Shown one piece after another: positions 1 through 7,736 of a stretch of DNA of 64,000 nt. Made by a program: the position numbers and the translations under genes. The stretch is from Gemmatimonadota bacterium (lineage in GTDB: Bacteria; Gemmatimonadota; Gemmatimonadetes; Gemmatimonadales; Gemmatimonadaceae). The stretch is from the NCBI GenBank assembly GCA_028287235.1, contig JAQBQB010000002.1:124001-188000 (forward strand). Reading direction: 5' to 3'. Within the stretch, counting starts at the first letter, position 1, and each line of letters begins with the position of its first letter. Under the pieces are notes generated by a model. That model made no database searches and was not told the origin of the DNA. It was given only the letters and a program-made list of their open reading frames with translations.

Positions 1-230
1 TGGACATGCCGACGGACGTGACGCTGAGGGCGTCGCTGGCCCCTCCGGGGGGTGCAACGTCAGCGGGTTTCGTGACGCTGTCGCACACCACGCCGCAAAA
101 CGCGGTCACCGGAATCTCTCAGCGGGCTGAAACGGGTTTGTTCATCCATTACACGCTGGATGCGCTCGTCACCGCTGGCATCGTCTCCGGATCGCGAACG
201 GTGCTGTTGACGGTCCTCGCCGGCCCCTGA
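1..230 (+). CDS. C-terminal end of a small beta-rich exported protein (partial, start lies before the window)
   Basis: The frame is open from the first base and ends with TGA at 228-230, so this is the 3' end of a gene that begins upstream. The visible 75 residues resemble the C-terminal half of the next protein (295-735): both have a proline-containing 'P..VTL..SLA.P.GA.S.G..TLS' stretch, a later 'Y..L...V.AG' stretch, and a closing hydrophobic beta-strand ending in a Pro. The two are therefore probably tandem paralogues. Alternating hydrophobic and Ser/Thr residues suggest a beta-sandwich. In context (chaperone-like and usher-like genes follow) it may be a fibre subunit comparable to spore-coat-U-type pilins, but that is inference. 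No Cys pair is visible in this part. Confidence 0.6.
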   Translation, partial: DMPTDVTLRASLAPPGGATSAGFVTLSHTTPQNAVTGISQRAETGLFIHYTLDALVTAGIVSGSRTVLLTVLAGP

Positions 231-238
231 CGCACCAC

Positions 239-279
239 GAGCACGGCGAGCCAAGCCCGTACGCGCCCTCGCCGTGCTC
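239..279. repeat. 12-bp perfect inverted repeat between two tandem subunit-like genes
   Basis: The arm GAGCACGGCGAG at 239-250 is exactly complementary to CTCGCCGTGCTC at 268-279, with a 17-nt loop. No T-run follows, so it is not a classical rho-independent terminator. It could be an attenuator or an mRNA-stabilising hairpin between the first and second genes. It would sequester the GTG at 274, which is one reason to place the downstream start at ATG 295. Confidence 0.5.
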
Positions 280-294
280 ACGCGGTCTCTCCCA

Positions 295-735
295 ATGCGC
301 CTCATGCTCCTCTGCGCCTTCGCGGCGCTCACCGCAACAGCCCAGCAGCTTTCGGCGCAGACCAGCTCCATCTCGGTTACCAGCCCGAGCGCTCTATCGA
401 TCTCCGCGGCAACGGCAGGCGGACAACCAGTGGGCCAGTCGACCACGGCATCGTATTCGGTGACCGTCGTCGGCGGCCGGAAGAAGATCACGGCGCAGCT
501 CGAGGCGCCCCTTCCGCCGGGCGTGACCCTCACGATCTCGCTGGCCGCTCCCTCCGGTGCCGTCAGCCTGGGAAGCGCGACGCTCAGCACATCGTCCCGA
601 GACATGGTTCGCTACATCGCGATCGGTCAATACACAAGCTTGACGGTTACTCTCAGTCTCAATGCCTCGGTTAGCGCTGGGGTCGTCCCATTCAACTACA
701 GTCACGTCGTCCTCACGCTGGTCGACGATCCCTGA
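295..735 (+). CDS. Small exported beta-rich protein, candidate fibre subunit
   Basis: This encodes 146 residues from ATG 295. An in-frame GTG at 274 would only add seven residues and lies inside a hairpin stem. The N-terminus (MRLMLLCAFAALTA...QLSA) is a clear signal peptide, with predicted cleavage LSA|QTSS. The mature part is about 120 residues, rich in Ser, Thr, Val and Ala, with an alternating pattern typical of an all-beta fold and no Cys. It is a tandem paralogue of the gene ending at 230. The stop overlaps the ATG at 735 (TGATG), so the downstream chaperone-like gene is probably in the same transcript. A role as a pilin-like or coat subunit is inferred from the neighbours; I recognise no named family with certainty. 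Confidence 0.6.
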   Translation: MRLMLLCAFAALTATAQQLSAQTSSISVTSPSALSISAATAGGQPVGQSTTASYSVTVVGGRKKITAQLEAPLPPGVTLTISLAAPSGAVSLGSATLSTSSRDMVRYIAIGQYTSLTVTLSLNASVSAGVVPFNYSHVVLTLVDDP

Positions 736-758
736 TGGCACCGCTTCGGAGAACGGTC

Positions 759-1571
759 ATGAAACGGATTCACGCACTCGCGGTCGCCGCAGTTGCCGCG
801 ATGTGTCCCCTGGCCTCGTCGGCGGCGCAAATCGCCGTCATCGGAGACGCAGTCTTCGCGCGCGACGCAGGCCTCGGCGAGAGCTACCAGGCCCGCCTGC
901 AGGTGCGAAATACGACCGACACGCCCCAAGAAGCCCGCATCTATCAGACGGACTATTCGTTCGCCGCCGACGGCCGCACGTTCTACTCCGCCGCCGGGTC
1001 GATGTCGCGGTCCAACGCCAAATGGGTCGCTTGTTCACCGACTTATGTGATGGTCCCGGCGGCGACCACCGTTCCCGTCGTCTGCACCATTGCCGTACCC
1101 AAGGACTCGTCGCTCATCGGGACCTACTGGAGCATGGTCATGGTCGAGCCGATCGTCCCAGGCTCGGTCAACTCGCGCAAGCCGGCGAACGCCCGCGTCG
1201 ATTTCGGCCTGTCGGTCAACACCCGGTATGGAACGCAGATCGCCACGAACATCGGCGCGTCGGGCGCCTCAAAGCTCGCGTTCGACAGCCTCACGGCCAC
1301 AACGGCACCGAGCGGCGACCGCGGCCTCCGGTTCGACTTCATCAACACCGGCGAGCGGGCACACCGCTTCGTCATGTCGCTCGAGCTCTATAACGAAGCC
1401 GGCGAGCTCGTAAAGAAGGCCTCGCAGTCGCGCGGCCTCCTGTACCCGGGCACCGCTGCACGTCAGGACTTCGATGTCGGTGCGCTCCCGCACGGCGCCT
1501 ATACCGCGGTTCTCGTAGCCGACGCCGGCGGCGACCAGGTGTTCGGCGGGCAGTTCAAGGTCGCGTACTAG
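759..1571 (+). CDS. Exported Ig-like protein resembling a periplasmic fimbrial chaperone
   Basis: I chose ATG 759 (270 residues) because GGAG at 748-751 sits 7 nt upstream and the protein then begins MKRIHALAV, a good signal peptide with cleavage at SAA|QIAV. ATG 735 overlaps the previous stop but has no Shine-Dalgarno. The mature protein looks like two Ig-type beta-sandwiches. The first contains 'QVRNTTDTPQEARIY' (strand of a NEW3/PapD-like domain), a 'W..CSP....VPA..TV' segment and 'VP.DSSL.GTYWSM', a pattern seen in PapD-like chaperones and DUF916-type domains. The second carries 'LRFDFINTGERAHRF'. The subunit-like, chaperone-like, usher-like gene order supports a chaperone role. Family assignment is tentative. 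Confidence 0.55.
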   Translation: MKRIHALAVAAVAAMCPLASSAAQIAVIGDAVFARDAGLGESYQARLQVRNTTDTPQEARIYQTDYSFAADGRTFYSAAGSMSRSNAKWVACSPTYVMVPAATTVPVVCTIAVPKDSSLIGTYWSMVMVEPIVPGSVNSRKPANARVDFGLSVNTRYGTQIATNIGASGASKLAFDSLTATTAPSGDRGLRFDFINTGERAHRFVMSLELYNEAGELVKKASQSRGLLYPGTAARQDFDVGALPHGAYTAVLVADAGGDQVFGGQFKVAY

Positions 1572-1590
1572 GTACGTGCCGCCGAGGCTC

Positions 1591-4500
1591 ATGCGCACCC
1601 TCCTCAGCCTCGGCGCCCTTTGTTTGGCGGTAGTTGCAGCCTCGCCGGTGCGCGCGCAGGCTCCGGCCAGCGCATCCACCGGCCTGGCTCTCATTGTAGA
1701 CACCACGCGCCGCGACGCGGACCCGGGATCGTCGGTAACCCTGCGCGTCATCGTCGCCAACACGAGTGGGTCCGCGCGTGACTTTCTCCTCAAAACCACT
1801 CTGCCGGATGGTTGGCGGTTACTTTCGACCCCAACTGGTTCTCGCGTCGAAGCGAAGCAACGCACCATCCGGCTCGTGCAGATCGTGGCGCCCGCGAATG
1901 CCGCAGCCGGCGAGTACCATGTGCTGCACTCGGTCCGCGCGGTTGGCCTGGACGCGGACCTCGAGGCCAAGTCGACCATCGTCGTCCGCGCCCGCCGGAG
2001 CATCACCGTGGCGTTGCTCGAGCAACCGTACTTCGCCGCGAGCGGCTCCCTGTATCGCGCCGCCTTCATTGTCGCGAACCACGGAAACGTTCCGACGCGC
2101 GTTCGCCTCCACGCGAAGACGGAGCGCGACGTTTCCGCGACGGTCGACACCCTGACGGAGCTCCAGCCGGGCGAAAGCCGGCGGGTGAACGTGGTGGTGA
2201 GCGCCGGTGCGGCGGACGGAGTCGCCGAGGCCAACCACCATGTGACGCTTCTGGCGGAGGCCGAGGGCGGCCTGTCGGGCGACGGAAAGGCGATTCCGGA
2301 GGCTGTGGCAAGCGTTCGAGTCATTCCCAGAAATGACGGGGCGGGCATGCCGCTGTTCAGTCTTCCGGCCGCGCTGAGCCTGAGCAGCACGCAGACCCAA
2401 CAATCCGGCGCGCTCCCGGGCTCGCGATCGCAGTCGTTCGAGCTCTCGGGCGCCGGTGCGGTCGCCGAGGGGAGCTCGTCGACCATAGACTTCTTCGCCC
2501 GAGGTCCTCGGTCGGACCGGTCGATCTTTGGGCAACGCGATGAGTACAGGGTCGGGCTCGCGGGACCGGGGTACGGACTCAGACTGGGCGATCAAATATT
2601 CGCCGTCACGCCACTGAGCGACGGCGGATCGATCGCCACCGGACTCAGCGGCCACTTCAAACGCGGGCTATGGAGTGGCGGTGGGTTCGCAAGCCGAGAT
2701 AGAACGGTGCCAGGCGGCCGCGCGGAGCGGGCCGCCTTTGTCGGTTTCGATCCCAATGCGCGGCTGCATCTTAGCGCCAATCTGGTGGAGCGGCGCGAGC
2801 GGGCAAACAGCGCGGTCGGCACGCTGTACGCCCGATTCAGCCCTACGAGCCGGAGCATCGTCGAAGCCGAGCACGGAAACGGGCTGCTCGGAACGTCCGG
2901 CGGCGCCTCGGCGACTCTCCTTCGCGCCGCTGGCGACCAGGGTTGGATGGCGTTCGACCTTCGCCATCAGCAAGCGGACTCTGCCTATTCCGGCGCTGCT
3001 GGCGGCACAACCCAAAATGTTGCCAGCATTACGTTTAGACCGGTCACACGGTTGCGCCTGACCGCCCGCATCGCCGACCAAACGAGCCCGCTCCAGGGAG
3101 GCATGTTTGCTCCCAGCCTCATTCGCGGCATGCAGCGCAACACCGCCACATCCGACCTCGGTATCGACGTCTCCGGCTTGTTTGCAGCTGGCTTGCGTAC
3201 CTTCGCCGAGGGTACTGCCGGTCTCGCTCCGGAAGCCGGCGGTATGAGCGCCAACGAACTGTCCGGTTGGGCCAGAATGAACGTTCGGCTACGCTGGCTG
3301 TCGTTCGCGGCGACGACGGAACGCGGTCGTTCAGGCGACGGCACCGACGGCGAAAAGCATCCGTTTGCGGTCAACACCGCGCAGGCCGCGCTGCGAATCG
3401 GGACACATCAGAGCTACTCGTTGTTCGTCGAACAGTCGACTGGGCAGCGCCGGTATTCGACCGCGCCACAAGACGTCGTGAACCTGGGTGCGAGCGCGGA
3501 GTGGCAACTTGGACCGCTCTCGCTGATGGCCACCGCGAGCGGCGCCCCCGCCGGTCGTCTGACCACACCGCTCGATTCGATGCTGATCGCCGCCGGTGTC
3601 ACGGGTTGGGTCGACGGATCCGCCACGTACTCGTTGTCGGCAGGCCGGTCGTTGTCGCTGCGCGTTCACTCGATCCGCACCGGAACAGCCAGGCCCGTGA
3701 CGACGGCGCGGATCGCGTACAGCATGCCGCTCAAGCTTCCGATCGGCCGCTCGCGAAGTGCGGGTCGCGTGATGGGCCGAGTGTACGATGCCGAAACCGG
3801 CGCGGGGATCGCGAACGCGCTCGTGCGGATCGGCGATCATTCGGCGCTCACCGACGACCAAGGCCGCGTTGCCTTCGGCGCCATGCGGCCGGATCAGTAT
3901 CCGGTGTACGTCGACTTGGGCGCCCGGCAGTCAGGCGCCTTGGGCTTCGAGGACGAGGCGCTTCAAGTCGCGGCCCGCGCCGGTGAGACGACGCAGATGG
4001 GTGTGCGCGTCACGCGAACGGCGCGGCTCACCGGTACGCTCGACCTCTACGAGTCGCCGAGCGGCGCCGCCATGCTCGGTGGCGACAGCGTGCGATTGCG
4101 CAAGTTGCGCGGACTGGGCGGCGTTGTCGTCTCGTTGATGAACGGGTCGGAGGAGCGCCGCGTCATGTCGGACGCGGACGGCCGGTTCGAGCTTCGCGAC
4201 GCGCGGCCGGGCATGTGGCGGATCGTGGTGCCGACGTCGCAGCTCCCTGCCCTGCACTACGTCGAGGGCGACAGCGTGCGCGTCGTCGATCTCGCACCGG
4301 GCGCGTCGCAGAACGTCGCGCTGAACGTGCTGCCGCGCCAGCGCAAGATTCTGCCGTTGGACGCGGTGCCGAGCACACCGGCTGCGTTGCCCGTGGCATT
4401 ACCGCCGAAGTTGGCGACGCCGGCACCAGCACCAGTCATCGCACCGGTAATCGAGAGTCATCCGGCCGTTGCGGCGCCTGCACCCGCGATCGTGCCGAGT

Positions 4501-4770
4501 GCGCCGAACGCACCGAGGGTTCCGAGCGCTTCGGCGCCCGTGACCGCCGGTGCGAAGAATGAGACAACGCTAAAGCCCGTGCGCAAGCCGGCGCCCCGCG
4601 TCGCTCACGTTGCGCGCGCCGTGAACACCCGGACGCCGCTCTCGCTCGACTGCCACCTTCGCGACGTCTTCCAGGGATTCTCGGCGGACGCCGGCCGGTG
4701 GTGCGCGCCCGCCACCGCGGCGCCGGGGTCGCTGGGCATCTCAGTCGTGCGGCCGTTCTCGCTTCGTTAG
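1591..4770 (+). CDS. Large usher-like outer-membrane protein with NEW3-like, beta-barrel and carboxypeptidase-regulatory-like domains
   Basis: This encodes 1059 residues from ATG 1591, with signal peptide cleavage at VRA|QAPAS; a GTG at 1576 would add five residues. Domain order as read: an Ig/NEW3-like region near residues 25-230 (conserved-looking 'NTSGSARDFLL' and 'ANHGNVPTRVRL'); a long region around 250-710 of amphipathic strands with many Gly and aromatic residues ('YGLRLGDQIFAV' and 'GHFKRGLWSGGGFASR'), which reads as a transmembrane beta-barrel; a carboxypeptidase-regulatory-like beta-sandwich near 725-800 ('GRVYDAETGAGIANALVRI'), followed by a second similar one; a Pro/Ala-rich linker near 930-1005; and a short tail with two Cys. 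Fimbrial ushers also combine barrel and small beta-sandwich domains, and the preceding chaperone-like gene fits. I cannot confirm usher homology by eye. Confidence 0.5.
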   Translation: MRTLLSLGALCLAVVAASPVRAQAPASASTGLALIVDTTRRDADPGSSVTLRVIVANTSGSARDFLLKTTLPDGWRLLSTPTGSRVEAKQRTIRLVQIVAPANAAAGEYHVLHSVRAVGLDADLEAKSTIVVRARRSITVALLEQPYFAASGSLYRAAFIVANHGNVPTRVRLHAKTERDVSATVDTLTELQPGESRRVNVVVSAGAADGVAEANHHVTLLAEAEGGLSGDGKAIPEAVASVRVIPRNDGAGMPLFSLPAALSLSSTQTQQSGALPGSRSQSFELSGAGAVAEGSSSTIDFFARGPRSDRSIFGQRDEYRVGLAGPGYGLRLGDQIFAVTPLSDGGSIATGLSGHFKRGLWSGGGFASRDRTVPGGRAERAAFVGFDPNARLHLSANLVERRERANSAVGTLYARFSPTSRSIVEAEHGNGLLGTSGGASATLLRAAGDQGWMAFDLRHQQADSAYSGAAGGTTQNVASITFRPVTRLRLTARIADQTSPLQGGMFAPSLIRGMQRNTATSDLGIDVSGLFAAGLRTFAEGTAGLAPEAGGMSANELSGWARMNVRLRWLSFAATTERGRSGDGTDGEKHPFAVNTAQAALRIGTHQSYSLFVEQSTGQRRYSTAPQDVVNLGASAEWQLGPLSLMATASGAPAGRLTTPLDSMLIAAGVTGWVDGSATYSLSAGRSLSLRVHSIRTGTARPVTTARIAYSMPLKLPIGRSRSAGRVMGRVYDAETGAGIANALVRIGDHSALTDDQGRVAFGAMRPDQYPVYVDLGARQSGALGFEDEALQVAARAGETTQMGVRVTRTARLTGTLDLYESPSGAAMLGGDSVRLRKLRGLGGVVVSLMNGSEERRVMSDADGRFELRDARPGMWRIVVPTSQLPALHYVEGDSVRVVDLAPGASQNVALNVLPRQRKILPLDAVPSTPAALPVALPPKLATPAPAPVIAPVIESHPAVAAPAPAIVPSAPNAPRVPSASAPVTAGAKNETTLKPVRKPAPRVAHVARAVNTRTPLSLDCHLRDVFQGFSADAGRWCAPATAAPGSLGISVVRPFSLR

Positions 4771-4818
4771 GTTCCACGGTCGGCAAGGCTTCCCCTTCCG
4801 CGGGCACAGGGAGACGAG

Positions 4819-5202
4819 ATGAAGATCACGCTGTCGAGTGTGATGGTCGACGATCAAGCGAAGGCCCATAAGTTCTACACCGAGATCCTCGGCTTCGTGA
4901 CGAAGCACGACGTCCCGATCGGCGAATTCCGCTGGCTCACGCTCGTTGCCCCTGAGGGCTCGCCCGACATCGAGCTGCTGCTCGAGCCGAACGCGCATCC
5001 CGCGGCGAAGATTTTTCAGAAGGCCCTCTTCGACGACGGAATTCCCGCGACGTCATTCGCATCGGCGGACGTTCAGAAGGAATACGAGCGACTCGCCGCC
5101 CTGGGCGTCGTCTTTCGAACGAAGCCCAGGCAGGCCGGACCCGTGATCATCGCGGAGTTCGACGATACGTGCGGCAATCTGATTCAAATGCACCAGGTGT
5201 AG
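4819..5202 (+). CDS. VOC-family (glyoxalase/bleomycin-resistance-like) protein
   Basis: This is a 127-residue single-module vicinal oxygen chelate protein. It begins MKITLSSVMVDDQAKAHKFY and has the usual 'YtEiLGF' helix-strand pattern, an 'EFRWLTLV.PEG' central strand, an 'ELLLEPN' strand carrying a Glu, and the C-terminal 'FDDTCGNLIQMHQV' strand expected to supply the last metal ligand. Shine-Dalgarno GGAG lies just upstream of ATG 4819. Length and layout fit the PhnB/glyoxalase-like subgroup that is common as single genes. The substrate cannot be read from sequence. It converges with the gene that ends at 5213, leaving only 10 nt between the stops. Confidence 0.85.
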   Translation: MKITLSSVMVDDQAKAHKFYTEILGFVTKHDVPIGEFRWLTLVAPEGSPDIELLLEPNAHPAAKIFQKALFDDGIPATSFASADVQKEYERLAALGVVFRTKPRQAGPVIIAEFDDTCGNLIQMHQV

Positions 5203-5212
5203 GTGTGCAGGT

Positions 5213-5875
5213 CTACTTGGCGCGGAACTCGGGTCCGCGCTCTTTGGTCGCCTTCGCGAGTCCACCCGGAAGGTCGGCGGCGCTGAGGTCCGCGCCGTAC
5301 GCCGGAGTGCCCGGCTGCTGCCGCCAGGAGTCGTCGAGACCGCCGGCGTCCACGGCGTCGAAGCCCAACTGATCGACGAGCCGTAAGACGACGGCCTTCG
5401 CCTTGGCGTCGTCGCCGGCGACGGGCAGCGCGATGCGATCCGCCGCGCCGGCGGGCCGGCCGCGCTCGAGAATGTGTTTGGCGTAGATGTTGTTGAACGC
5501 TTTGATCACGGGCCGGCGAAGCTGCTGTGAAACCCAGCGGCTCTCCGTCACGCCCGACTCGATGGCGTCGATCTTTCCGTCGCGTTGCTGCGGGTAGTAA
5601 TTCCCCGTGTCGACGATGACCAGATCGTCGGGCTCGCCGGCGAACAGATCGGGTGGAAGCGTGGCGATGTTCTTCTCGGGTATCGTCACGATGACGAGAT
5701 CCTTGCCGCGGGCCGCGTCCTGCATCGTCACGGCCTTGGCGCCCGTCTCGGACGCGAGATCGCGGAGCGTCTCGGGACCGCGCGAGTTGGCGACCGATAC
5801 GTCATGGCCGAGCGACGTGAGGCGTTTGGTGAGCGTTCCCCCGATGTTCCCGGCGCCGATGATTCCGATCTTCAT
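5213..5875 (-). CDS. NAD(P)-binding oxidoreductase of the F420:NADP reductase-like family (COG2085)
   Basis: This encodes 220 residues. I chose ATG 5875 because AGGAG lies 5 nt upstream; the GTG at 5881 overlaps that Shine-Dalgarno. The protein opens with a Rossmann fold (KIGIIGAGNIGGTLTKRL, GxGxxG near residues 7-12), then 'VSVANSRGPETL', where the Asn-Ser-Arg after strand 2 suggests NADP preference. Next come 'LVIVTIPEKNI' and 'VIVDTGNYYP', followed by 'KAFNNIYAKH', the signature of the NADPH-dependent F420 reductase-like group of predicted dinucleotide-binding enzymes. The true substrate is unknown; such proteins are often annotated from the fold alone. It diverges from the serine hydrolase at 6010, with 134 bp for both promoters. 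Confidence 0.85.
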   Translation of the reverse strand: MKIGIIGAGNIGGTLTKRLTSLGHDVSVANSRGPETLRDLASETGAKAVTMQDAARGKDLVIVTIPEKNIATLPPDLFAGEPDDLVIVDTGNYYPQQRDGKIDAIESGVTESRWVSQQLRRPVIKAFNNIYAKHILERGRPAGAADRIALPVAGDDAKAKAVVLRLVDQLGFDAVDAGGLDDSWRQQPGTPAYGADLSAADLPGGLAKATKERGPEFRAK

Positions 5876-6009
5876 GCGCACTCCTGGTGAAGGGCCTACC
5901 GAAGAGTATGCCCCGCGGGAAGTGTGCGGCGACGTACGGCACGTTCACGATGTACATCCGTCGCGCCGTGCATTAGCGTAGTCGCCTCTCCCCCTCGCTC
6001 GGAGTCGTC

Positions 6010-7665
6010 ATGCGCCGTCTCTCGCTCATTCTCGTCGTGATTCCGGCGATCGCCGCCGCTCAGCCCCGGATGTCGCCGGCGGACTCGCTGGCGCGCGCCA
6101 TCGACCGCGTGTTCGACGGCTGGCGCGACACCGAGGGACCGGGCTGCGCCGTTGGCGTCAGCCGCAACGGTCGATCGGTCTACGAGCGCGGCTACGGCAT
6201 GGCGAATCTCGAGACCGCCACGCCAATTCGTCCCTCCTCGATCTTTCACGTGGCGTCGGTGTCGAAGCAGTTCACCGCCGCGGCGATCATGCTCCTCGCG
6301 CGCGACGGCAAGCTTTCGGTGGACGACGACATTCGAAAGTATCTGCCGGAGATGCCGAGCTACGGCACGCCGATCACCATCCGGCACCTGCTCACGCACA
6401 CGAGCGGCCTGCGTGATCAATGGTCGCTCCTCGCCCTCGCGCGCGGCCGCTTCGAGGAGGACCGGATCACCGAGGCGGACGTGATGGACATCGTGCCGCG
6501 TCAGACGGCGCTCAACTTCAAGCCGGGCGCCGAGTACGTGTACAGCAACACCGGGTTCACGCTGCTCGCCGTGATCGTGAAGCGCGTGAGCGGCCAGTCG
6601 CTCCGAGAGTTCGCCGACCAGCGGATCTTCAAGCCGCTCGGCATGACGAGCACGCATTTCCACGACGACTACACGATGCTCGTGCCGGGGCGCACGTCGG
6701 CGTACGAGCCACGCGACGGCGCGCTGGGATGGCGCGTGGGCATTCCGAACTTCGACGTGTACGGCGCCACGTCGCTGTTCACCACGGTGGGCGACCTGTT
6801 GAAGTGGGAGGCAAACCTCGACAAGCCAGTCGTCGGCGACGCCGAGATGGTTTCGAGAATGCAAATGCCGACGCCGTTGACGACGGGCGATACGTCCAAT
6901 TACGGATTTGGGCTCACCATGAGCCGCTATCGCGGCGCGAGGGTCGTCGAGCACAATGGCGCGGACGCGGGCTATCGCTCGTACGTAGGGCGCTTTCCGG
7001 AGCTTGGCGTCGGGATCGCGATCGAGTGCAACGGCGCGACGGCGAACACCACGGCGTTGGCGCGTGGAGTCGCCGACGCGGTGCTGCGCGGTGAGCTCGG
7101 TCCGGCACAGGCAGAGGTGATGCCGCAGGCGACAGCGACGGTGAGCGCCGAGCTGCTGGCCCGGCGCGCCGGCGTGTACGTCCAGCCCACGACGTTGCAA
7201 ATCGTCGAGCTCTCGGTTCGCAACGGCGCGTTGATCATGGGACGGCAAGCGGGACCCGCGCTCGTTCCGGTGTCGGAGAATCGATTCCGGATGCCGGGGC
7301 AGCCGGTCGAGCTGGTGTTCGCCAACGGCGAGCACGCCGGGTTCGATCGCGCGGCGCCGGGCGTGAAGCCCGTGACGTACGAGTGGCGGCAGTCCGTTGC
7401 GCCCACCAAGGCGGTGCTGAGCGCGTTCGCCGGACGATACGTGAGCGATGAGCTCGGCGGCGCGATCTACCGCGTCACGGCGACGGATTCGACGATCGAG
7501 CTCGCGACCGGAACGTCGACGCCGTTCCCGGCGCGACCGGTATTTGCGAACACGTTCCTCGGCGCGGGATACACCATTCAGTTCAGCGAGGCGAAGTCGC
7601 GCGTCACCGGATTCGAGATCACCGATTCTCGAATGAGAAGAGTGAAATTCGTGCGAATGCCGTAG
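6010..7665 (+). CDS. Exported serine hydrolase of the beta-lactamase / D-Ala-D-Ala carboxypeptidase family (class C-like)
   Basis: This encodes 551 residues with a signal peptide (MRRLSLILVVIPAIAAA|QPR). The catalytic SxxK is at S83-K86 (VASVSKQF) and the second motif YSN at 178-180 (YVYSNTGF), in the spacing typical of Beta-lactamase (PF00144) proteins. 'LLTHTSGLRD' near 127-136 is also characteristic. The extra C-terminal region (about 380-551) is beta-rich, like the lipocalin-like domain of many such proteins. These act in the periplasm as esterases, peptidases or D-aminopeptidases, and the substrate is not predictable. A close relative of the same architecture lies at 27188-28867. The gene stands alone between a divergent and a convergent neighbour. 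Confidence 0.9.
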   Translation: MRRLSLILVVIPAIAAAQPRMSPADSLARAIDRVFDGWRDTEGPGCAVGVSRNGRSVYERGYGMANLETATPIRPSSIFHVASVSKQFTAAAIMLLARDGKLSVDDDIRKYLPEMPSYGTPITIRHLLTHTSGLRDQWSLLALARGRFEEDRITEADVMDIVPRQTALNFKPGAEYVYSNTGFTLLAVIVKRVSGQSLREFADQRIFKPLGMTSTHFHDDYTMLVPGRTSAYEPRDGALGWRVGIPNFDVYGATSLFTTVGDLLKWEANLDKPVVGDAEMVSRMQMPTPLTTGDTSNYGFGLTMSRYRGARVVEHNGADAGYRSYVGRFPELGVGIAIECNGATANTTALARGVADAVLRGELGPAQAEVMPQATATVSAELLARRAGVYVQPTTLQIVELSVRNGALIMGRQAGPALVPVSENRFRMPGQPVELVFANGEHAGFDRAAPGVKPVTYEWRQSVAPTKAVLSAFAGRYVSDELGGAIYRVTATDSTIELATGTSTPFPARPVFANTFLGAGYTIQFSEAKSRVTGFEITDSRMRRVKFVRMP

Positions 7666-7736
7666 CGTGGCTTGGTGCGCGCGGGACGGCCAACGCCGGG
7701 TGACGATCTAGACGAACCGGGCGAACGGGGGACCGC

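Noticed and set aside
5896-7335. Long minus-strand frame (479 residues) opposite the serine hydrolase
   Set aside because: Arg/His-rich low-complexity translation with no motif; the plus-strand gene has clear catalytic motifs. It is a high-GC shadow frame.
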